Source of the DNA: Symbiodinium natans
Lineage: Eukaryota; Sar; Dinophyceae; Suessiales; Symbiodiniaceae
NCBI GenBank assembly: GCA_905221605.1
Contig: CAJNDS010002463.1
Location: 346,477-410,476 of the forward strand
Length of the DNA: 64,000 bases
Direction: 5' to 3'
The notes beneath the pieces were generated by a model. It saw nothing but the letters and a program-made list of their open reading frames with translations. It did no database searches and had not been told where the DNA came from. Shown piece after piece: positions 58,410 through 64,000 of the stretch. A program made the translations under genes and the position numbers. The first letter of the stretch is position 1. Every line of letters starts with the position of its first letter.

Positions 58410-58560
58410 TACGTACTTAGGGATTTAGGGGTTTAGGGGATTTAAGGGGTTTAGGGGATTTAGGGATTTAGGGGTTTTTTGGGGATTTAAGGGGTTTAGG
58501 GGTTTAAGGGACATAGGGGTTTAGGGCTTCTGCGGGGTTTTGGGGTTTAGGGCTTGCTGC
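58410..58560 (+). repeat. degenerate TTTAGGGG array
   Basis: GATTTAGGGG and GGTTTAGGGG units, diverged. Confidence 0.85.
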
Positions 58561-58623
58561 TATCAACCCTTCAGGCACCTGCCACATTTTTGGGGTTTGC
58601 TCAATGGAAAACCTCAAAGCCTA

Positions 58624-58715
58624 TGTTCCCCTTATGCTGACAGTCTGAAATAGGGATTATAGTACCCCTATTAGAATCATAATCCCTATGAAGGACTGTT
58701 AGTACAAGGGGAACA
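58624..58715. mobile_element. MITE-like element, family D
   Basis: Ends TGTTCCCCTTATGCTGACAG and CTGTTAGTACAAGGGGAACA, with inner ATAGGGATTAT/ATAATCCCTAT, form a 92-bp fold-back. A solo end lies at 11399. Confidence 0.72.
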
Positions 58716-58740
58716 TCCCAATATGTGGTAAGCTCTCTAA

Positions 58741-58793
58741 ATTACGGCCATGAGGACCCTTGCCCCAACCTGGAAAATCGACGCCACGCGGAG
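58741..58793 (+). CDS. exon-like open island
   Basis: Reads MRTLAPTWKIDATR to CGGAG before GTGTTT. Adjacent to the family D element. Minus strand also open. Confidence 0.28.
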
Positions 58794-58894
58794 GTGTTTG
58801 GGCTTCGACCCTAAACCCTGAGCCCCAAACCGTAAACCCTGAACCCTAAACCCCCCAAAAATCGAGCTTTCGAGGTTTTGAGGGATTGCAGGAG

Positions 58895-58951
58895 GGTCCA
58901 AACTCGAAGGGTGGGCCGAATACACTCCGAATATGGCCACTGGAATGCCCA
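58895..58951 (+). CDS. exon-like open island
   Basis: After GCAGGAG it reads SKLEGWAEYTPNMATGMPK. No donor recognised. Confidence 0.28.
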
Positions 58952-59195
58952 AAATCCCAAACCCTAAACACTAAACCCACCCTAAACCCTAAACCCTAAA
59001 CCCTAAACCCTAAACCCTAAACCCTAAACCCTAAGCTCTCAACCCTAAACCTTAAGGGTTGTCAACCCAGACTGAAGGGTAGAGCCTGAGGGGTCCAAGG
59101 CATACTCCCTTGAGTGCCTGTGCGGGCAATCCCCTTCCACTTAAAGCATGTTGTAGGATGTAGGGTTTAGGGTTTAGGGTTTAGGGTTTCGCATT

Positions 59196-59336
59196 ATGGT
59201 TTTGGGGCAGTACATTGGAAGGTTGGAAAACAAGGATGCTGTAACATCTTACAGCTTGCAGCTTACTGATGTCTACATGATGGTCTCTATTTTTTGTATG
59301 ACGTGGTGTGGGACAGCACCAAGTAGTATGATATAG
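59196..59336 (+). CDS. small ORF, 46 aa
   Basis: ATG to TAG reading MVLGQYIGRLENKDAVTSYS then TDVYMMVSIFCMTW. AT-richer than neighbouring islands; TTTAGGG before, CCCTAAA after. Unknown. Confidence 0.33.
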   Translation: MVLGQYIGRLENKDAVTSYSLQLTDVYMMVSIFCMTWCGTAPSSMI

Positions 59337-59339
59337 CCA

Positions 59340-59432
59340 CCCTAAACCCTAAACCCTAAACCCTAAACCCTAAACCCTAAACCCTAAACCCTAAACCCTA
59401 AACCCTAAACCCTAAACCCTAAACCCTAATCT
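59340..59432 (-). repeat. CCCTAAA array
   Basis: Thirteen perfect copies. Confidence 0.97.
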
Positions 59433-59436
59433 GCAG

Positions 59437-59527
59437 GCGCAGGTGGGGCTCAACGTGCTTGTCGCCTTCCAACCTTCGGCCCAGGCCCACTTTCGTCCGC
59501 AAGCCTCTAGAGGTCGAAGCCGTCGAG
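59437..59527 (+). CDS. exon, hypothetical
   Basis: After AATCTGCAG it reads AQVGLNVLVAFQPSAQAHFR then PQASRGRSRR with strong GC3 bias. GTCGAA at 59513 is an earlier possible donor. CCCTAAA arrays lie on both sides. Confidence 0.5.
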
Positions 59528-59529
59528 CC

Positions 59530-59670
59530 CTAAACCCTAAACTCTAAACCCTAAACCCTAAACCCTAAACCTTAAACCCCAAGCCCTATGCCCTAAGCCC
59601 TAAGCCCTAAGCCCTAAACCCTAAACCCTAAACCCCAAGCCCCAAGCCCTAAGCCCTAAGCCCTAAGCCC
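59530..59670 (-). repeat. CCCTAAA / CCCTAAG arrays
   Basis: Alternating blocks of CCCTAAA, CCCTAAG and CCCCAAG. Confidence 0.95.
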
Positions 59671-59724
59671 GGTTGGGTTTAAAGCGCCCTCAGCGACTTG
59701 TTTCATCTTTCCTGTTTCTAAGGG

Positions 59725-60017
59725 TTGAAGTCGTTGTTTTGGTGTTTAGGGTTTGGGGCATGTTGCGCTCAGCTGGGAGTTGAAGCTGTAAAGGGCCCTA
59801 CCTCAATCCGCCCCATCCATTGCAGTCGTCCGGCTGCTTTGAGACTCTTGAGGCTAGATGGCTTCCAGAGATTTGAACTGTTTTGGGGTTCCGCGTGTGA
59901 GCGGATTGTAGCAAGATGGGGGTGCAAAAGGCGTTTTCAGGTTGCGCAGACTGGTGTGAGCTCGGTTCCTACTTCCATTGCTGGATCACTTAAAGTCCCG
60001 GCGAAAGAATTGGGCAG
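59725..60017 (+). CDS. exon, hypothetical, Arg-rich
   Basis: Open for 97 codons to GGGCAG before GTAGGT, an excellent donor. The convincing part from about 59810 reads RPIHCSRPAALRLLRLDGFQ, FELFWGSACERIVARWGCKR and GVSSVPTSIAGSLKVPAKEL. The acceptor may be CTGTAAAG at 59794. No family recognised. Confidence 0.5.
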
Positions 60018-60074
60018 GTAGGTGGGACACTGCAAAGTCATGCATCCCAGAAGAAAAATACTCTTAACCCTGAA

Positions 60075-60170
60075 GCCCTAAACCCTAAACCCTAAACCCT
60101 AAACCCTAAACCCTAAACCCTAAACCCTAAACCCTAAACCCTAAACCCTAAACCCTAAACCCTAAACCCC
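60075..60170 (-). repeat. CCCTAAA array
   Basis: Fourteen perfect copies. Confidence 0.97.
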
Positions 60171-60456
60171 CTCGACTCCAGCAGCTTCCAGCCCCTACCA
60201 AGCCCCTCAAGCCCCTTGAAAGCCTTCAAAAGCCTTCAGGAGCCTTGTATAACCTGAGCAACAATCAATGAGCCTCTAAAAACGCCAGGCCCTGAACAGC
60301 CTGGAAGGCCCCTTGGGAGACTCATCAAAAACCCTTCCGCAGCTTTCCTTACCCCTTCCATACCTTCTCAAAACCCCACAACGCCCCAAACCCCAAACCT
60401 TAAACCGCAAACTCCAAACCTTCAACCGCAAGCCCAAATCCTTGACCCCAAGCCGC

Positions 60457-60568
60457 ACTTGGAGGTTCATTTGGGTAGTTAGAAGTAATTCGGCAACTAA
60501 GGGCATAACTTAACCTAAATTGGGGTACCTATAACCATACTCCTATGTACCCACATGAACCTCCAAGT
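60457..60568. mobile_element. MITE-like element, family A, best copy
   Basis: Complete 112-bp fold-back: ACTTGGAGGTTCATTTGGGT at the left and ACCCACATGAACCTCCAAGT at the right pair over about 20 bp. The interior carries the family GGGCATAACTTAACC and CCTATAACCATACTCC motifs. Confidence 0.8.
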
Positions 60569-60652
60569 GGACCCTAAACTCTGGACCCTAAACCCTAACC
60601 CTAAACCCTAAACCCTAAACTCCAAGCTCCTAAACCCCAAACCCCTCAGCAG

Positions 60653-60769
60653 GTGCAGTTCCAATCCCAGGGGTCAGGGGTCTCTGAGCGGCGTAGCTCG
60701 CGGCGGCTCGTGGCGCGCAACTCGTCACGAGGCCGGGTGCTGTTTAAAGGCTCAGGGGTCTTGGGGAAG
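60653..60769 (+). CDS. exon, hypothetical, basic Ser/Arg-rich
   Basis: Exactly 39 codons between CTCAGCAG and GTTTAG, reading VQFQSQGSGVSERRSSRRLV then ARNSSRGRVLFKGSG. Strong GC3 bias. CCCTAAA precedes and TTTAGGG follows. Confidence 0.5.
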
Positions 60770-61080
60770 GTTTAGGGTTTGGGGCTTAGGGTTTAGGGTT
60801 TAAAGTTTAGGGTCCAGGGTTGAGGGTTTAGGGTTTAGGGTTTAGGTGAGGACGTAGGTTGTACATCAGGCTACAACTACTCAGAACCCTCCCTGCCCCT
60901 CCCGATTCCCCAAGCCTTCAAGTGCTGCAGTAATGGCAGGGGTAATCTTATGATGAACCTCCAAGTGAACCCTAAACCCTAAACCCTAAACCCAAAACCC
61001 TGAACCCTAAACCCTAAACCCTAAACCCTAAACCTTAAACCTTAAAGACCGATTTCGGGTTGCGGGCTTAGGGCTTTAGA

Positions 61081-61149
61081 CTGGAGGGCATGCTTGTCGG
61101 GCCCTGGGGCATGTTCGAGCCGGTAGGGCTTAAGAGGCTCACATTCCGG
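61081..61149 (+). CDS. exon-like open island
   Basis: Reads LEGMLVGPWGMFEPVGLKRL then TFR, between diverged heptamers. Borders unclear. Confidence 0.38.
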
Positions 61150-61184
61150 GGGTTTAGGGTTTAGGGTTTAGGACGAAGGGTTTA

Positions 61185-61258
61185 ATTAGGGTTTAGGGTT
61201 TAGGGTTTAGGGTTTAGGGTTTAGGGTTTAGGGTTTAGGGTTTAGGGTTTAGGGTTCT
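61185..61258 (+). repeat. TTTAGGG array
   Basis: Ten copies. Confidence 0.97.
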
Positions 61259-61555
61259 CGAAATCATGGTTCCGACTCTTCGGGGCCTGATTAGAAGGCG
61301 GCCTCTCTTATTTAGGGTACCAAAAAAGGGAGCATGACTTCGCATGTGTGTACATATCTATGTATGCACATATAGCTAGCTCGGCAGATGGAAAGCAAAT
61401 TATGTGCATGTAGCGAGAGAGGGACAGATACGTTTCAACGATCTGGGGTGGTTGCTTGATGTCGTAGGAATGATTTTTGCCCGAAGCCCTAAACCCTAAA
61501 CCCTAGACCCTCAACCCTCAACCCTAAACCCCAAACCCCAAACCCCAAAGCTAAT

Positions 61556-61663
61556 GCCTAAACCCTAAACCCTAAACCCTAAACCCTAAACCCTAAACCC
61601 TAAACCCTAAACCCTAAACCCTAAACCCTAAACCCTAAACCCTAAACCCTAAACCCTAAACGT
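61556..61663 (-). repeat. CCCTAAA array
   Basis: Fifteen perfect copies. The spacer 61260-61480 holds AT-rich unique DNA with no gene seen. Confidence 0.97.
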
Positions 61664-61763
61664 TCTGTTTAAGGGTTTCAGATCGTTTGCTTCCCGCCTG
61701 GGCATCGCAAGTTAGGGTTTAGGGTTCAGGGCTTAGGGTTTTAGGCTCAAACCCTACACCCAG

Positions 61764-61818
61764 AACATCCAGGACGTGGAGTGATGAGAGTGCGGTCACT
61801 CATGTCCCGAAGCCCTAG
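61764..61818 (+). CDS. exon-like open island
   Basis: After CACCCAG it reads TSRTWSDESAVTHVPKP and meets TAG/GTCC. Short. Confidence 0.28.
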
Positions 61819-61841
61819 GTCCTAAACCCTGAGCCCTACTT

Positions 61842-61943
61842 CCTGTAACCCACTTATAGGCCCCCTTAAGCGCCCGATTTTGGTTATAAGTACAGTTATA
61901 AGTACAGTTGTAATTGGTGAATAGGTACCATGAACCTCCAAGT
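61842..61943. mobile_element. MITE-like element, family A, right-hand copy
   Basis: CCACTTATAGGCCCCCTTAA, GGTTATAAGTACAGTTATAA and GGTACCATGAACCTCCAAGT. The left arm is found at 62555-62640, so the two together show the full consensus. Confidence 0.65.
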
Positions 61944-62057
61944 AACGCCAAACCCGCAGCCCTCAACCATCAACTCTTAAAGCCGAGCCGGAAACCCGAA
62001 CGAACCTCGCAGCAGCCTCCGTGCGGAGGCTATAGGGTTTAGGGTTTAGGGGTTTAG

Positions 62058-62162
62058 CACCCGAACCTTAACATCCCTAGTGCCCCCGAAGGGAGCGCTG
62101 GTGCAATGAGCCCGACTTTGCAAGACCTCTACAGCAGCCGGTCCCGTTCAGCAGACGTTTTG
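62058..62162 (+). CDS. exon, hypothetical
   Basis: Exactly 35 codons between GGTTTAG and GTGCGT, reading HPNLNIPSAPEGSAGAMSPT then LQDLYSSRSRSADVL. Borders and phase are clean. Confidence 0.48.
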
Positions 62163-62284
62163 GTGCGTAGGGTTTAGGGTTTAGGGTTTAGGGTTTTGGG
62201 GTTCAGGGTCGTGGTGAGGCCTTGGGGTGTCAGGGCTTGTGGTTTAGCTTTTGGGGGAGTTTGGGAGTTAAAAACCCTAAGCCC

Positions 62285-62398
62285 TGCACCCCAAACCCTA
62301 AACCCTAAACCCTAAACCTTGAGCCCTAAACCCTAAACCCTAAACCCTAAACCCTAAACCCTAAACCCTAAACCCTAAACCCTAAACCCTAAACCCTG
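62285..62398 (-). repeat. CCCTAAA array
   Basis: Fifteen near-perfect copies. Confidence 0.97.
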
Positions 62399-62400
62399 CA

Positions 62401-62460
62401 TACCAACAAGCTGTAGACCCCTTCCGCCCAGACAAGCGGCACGCGCAACTGTCGCTCTAG
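62401..62460 (+). CDS. terminal exon-like island
   Basis: Reads YQQAVDPFRPDKRHAQLSL and TAG directly after the CCCTAAA array. Acceptor not seen. Confidence 0.33.
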   Translation, partial: YQQAVDPFRPDKRHAQLSL

Positions 62461-62554
62461 CGGCTTGGATGGCAACAGGAGAGCACTTGAAGGTTCATGG
62501 GGCTTAGGGTTTCGGGTTTCGGGTTTCGGGTTTAGGGTTTAGGGTTTAGGGCTT

Positions 62555-62640
62555 ACTTGAAGGTTCATGGTACTTACTAACCAATTATAACTGTATTTAT
62601 AACCCACTTATAAGCCCCTTAAGTGCCCTAAAATGGTTAC
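62555..62640. mobile_element. family A element, left-hand copy
   Basis: ACTTGAAGGTTCATGGTACT, CAATTATAACTGTATTTATA and CTTATAAGCCCCTTAAGTGC. A fragment of the same left end is at 62487 and another at 63730. Confidence 0.65.
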
Positions 62641-62738
62641 TGTAACTTTAGATCCTTAGCCTTTTTGGGCTTATTGGGTTTCTTAATAAGGCAGCTAAAG
62701 TTTTCGTTTTTAGCTACCCTTCTGAGTGTAGCCAAGAG
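62639..62738. repeat. dispersed fold-back repeat, copy 2 of 2
   Basis: TGTAACTTTAGATCCTTAGC, CTTTTTGGGCTTATTGGGTT and TTAGCTACCCTTCTGAGTGT match 12905-13002 with an extra ATTGGGTTTCTTAATAAGG segment. CTTTAG/CTAAAG ends self-pair. It directly abuts the family A copy. Confidence 0.65.
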
Positions 62739-62984
62739 ATATCAGTCAGGTTTTGGGGGCTTCTGCGGGCTGGGAGCTTTGAGCCCCTTGTCTGTTTAGG
62801 GTTTAGGATTTAGGGTTTAGGGTTTATGGTTTAGGGTTCCGGGTTTAGGGTTTAGGGTTTAGGGTTTAGGGTTTGCCCCTGAGCCCCAAATCCTAATTAA
62901 GCCCAAGCCTTAAACCCCGAACTCCGAACTAAACCCCAAACCTTACGCTGAGGACTCAGCGGGGTGTACAAAACCCGAGGCGCC

Positions 62985-63150
62985 CAAATTCATTTTCGTT
63001 TTGGGAACGAAGCCATCAACGAACTTGGGGGTTGCCGAAGTTAGGGGTACCTTGGTACCTTTTTGGGTTCCTGACTATAAGGGAAACCTACGATTTGGGG
63101 GTCTACATAGGGGTCCCTTATTTTGTTAAACTCCCTTTTAGGCGTTTGGG
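62985..63150. other. unique spacer with GGTACC fold-backs
   Basis: TTAGGGGTACCTTGGTACCT and GGGTCTACATAGGGGTCCCT suggest another small fold-back remnant. No gene. Confidence 0.4.
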
Positions 63151-63167
63151 CGGAAGGAGGCTTTCTG

Positions 63168-63245
63168 AGGGTTTAGGGTTTAGGGTTTAGGGTTTAGGGT
63201 TTAGGGTTTAGGGTTTAGGGTTTAGGGTTTAGGGTTTAGGGTTTG
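63168..63245 (+). repeat. TTTAGGG array
   Basis: Eleven perfect copies. Confidence 0.97.
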
Positions 63246-63249
63246 CGAG

Positions 63250-63329
63250 GACTTGGGGAGGCCCGAAAAACACTAAGCAAGAGCTCTGGCAGGCAACAGA
63301 AGAACTCTCGGACTGAGAGGATTGTCCGG
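63250..63329 (+). CDS. exon-like open island
   Basis: After TTTGCGAG it reads LGEARKTLSKSSGRQQKNSR then TERIVR, ending CCGG before GTAAAA. Basic. Confidence 0.4.
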
Positions 63330-63363
63330 GTAAAACCCGTGTGATGCCTCTACTTTTCTTTGC

Positions 63364-63486
63364 CCTAGACCCTAGACCCTAGACCCTAGACCCTAGACCC
63401 TAAACCCTAAACCCTAAACCCTAAACCCTAAACCCTAAACCCTAAACCCTAAACCCTAAACCCTAAACCCTAAACCCTAAACCCTT
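63364..63486 (-). repeat. CCCTAGA then CCCTAAA array
   Basis: Five CCCTAGA copies followed by twelve CCCTAAA copies with a sharp boundary. Confidence 0.97.
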
Positions 63487-63490
63487 GTAG

Positions 63491-63585
63491 GGTTCCTGGA
63501 GCGTTTGGCTGCCAGAGTGTCGGGGACGCTTGAGTCGTCAACCCATACGCCCTCAGGGCCGTCAGGCGGCATGATCCCGAGAAGC
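63491..63585 (+). CDS. exon, hypothetical
   Basis: After CTTGTAG it reads FLERLAARVSGTLESSTHTP then GPSGGMIPRS with GC3 bias. Donor not clear. Confidence 0.43.
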
Positions 63586-63599
63586 CAATATCCTAGGTG

Positions 63600-63725
63600 G
63601 GATAAGGGGGACCCTTAAAAGGGAACCCCTTCTTAACCCTCTTCTGGCTCTCTAAACAAGGGACCTTGTTCAGAGGGTCTATATCCCCCAAGGGTCCCCC
63701 TAATCCTATCCCCTACAATAGACCC
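63600..63725. repeat. fold-back remnant (GGGGGACCC / GGGTCCCCC)
   Basis: AAGGGGGACCCTTAAAAGGG and AAGGGTCCCCCTAATCC are inverted ends of a GGG/CCC-type palindromic unit like those at 14915 and 17305. Confidence 0.5.
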
Positions 63726-63830
63726 CCTACTTGAAGGTTCATGGTGGACTTAGAAGCCCTACACCCCGAGCCCTCACAAACTCGAAACCCTAAACCCTAA
63801 ACCCCAAAAAGCAATCCCTGAGCCTTAAAG

Positions 63831-63901
63831 CCCCGAAGCATAAGTGGTATTGGGATCTCCGGGATCTACTGCGCTTGGGACGTGTTCGGCCCATGGAGCA
63901 G
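63831..63901 (+). CDS. exon-like open island
   Basis: After CTTAAAG it reads PKHKWYWDLRDLLRLGRVRP then MEQ, then CCCTAAA repeats. Aromatic and charged, GC3-biased. Confidence 0.43.
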
Positions 63902-64000
63902 CCCTAAACCCTAAACCCTAAACCCTAAACCCTAAACCCTAAACCCTAAACCCTAAACCCTAAACCCTAAACCCTAAACCCTAAACCCTAAACCCTAAGC
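63902..64000 (-). repeat. CCCTAAA array running out of the window
   Basis: Fourteen copies, the last CCCTAAG, cut by the window end. Confidence 0.97.

Noticed and set aside
63902-64000. Chromosome end (true telomere)
   Set aside because: The array is no longer or purer than dozens of internal arrays, and array orientation switches throughout the window.

Overview
Organism. This is eukaryotic nuclear DNA, most likely from a dinoflagellate (inferred). Three things point there: (1) heptamer arrays of the TTTAGGG/CCCTAAA type occur throughout, on both strands; (2) a non-LTR retrotransposon carries endonuclease, reverse transcriptase (RT), C2H2 zinc fingers and a ubiquitin-specific-protease-like domain, a combination I associate from memory with dinoflagellate genomes; (3) a chain of small exons encodes membrane segments followed by a PAS-like domain, again reminiscent of a large dinoflagellate family. 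There are no bacterial operons, rRNA genes or CRISPR arrays.

Layout. 0-20.9 kb: telomere-type arrays alternate with 30-300 bp unique, GC-rich islands. Many islands are open and bounded by AG and GT, so they look like exons on both strands. A tRNA-like gene lies near 16.05 kb. 20.9-29.6 kb: one frame-broken retroelement on the + strand. 29.6-32.7 kb: further + strand exon-like islands. 33.5-41.4 kb: the best supported host gene, at least nine + strand exons joinable in phase, with introns full of heptamers, microsatellites and fold-back elements. 41.4-49.7 kb: more islands, a TTTTAGGG block, a pyrimidine-rich AGATCT repeat and a duplicated module. 49.8-52.6 kb: GA/CT-rich low-complexity DNA. 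53.1-54.3 kb: 40-bp satellite centred on CCCCTCGAGGGG. 54.6-55.4 kb: TTAGGCGC array. 55.4-58.4 kb: about 234-bp satellite with large palindromes. 58.4-64 kb: heptamer arrays and exon-like islands again.

How it fits together. Introns and intergenic DNA appear to have been built by local amplification of telomere-like heptamers. Homogeneous blocks of different variants sit side by side, together with several small palindromic (MITE-like) families, around very small exons. The retroelement probably landed in or beside a gene: exon-like islands lie on both sides.

Limits. Short islands are often open in some frame by chance, so isolated islands are low-confidence. The PAS-like exon chain and the retroelement domains are the firm calls. 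Splice sites were placed by eye.
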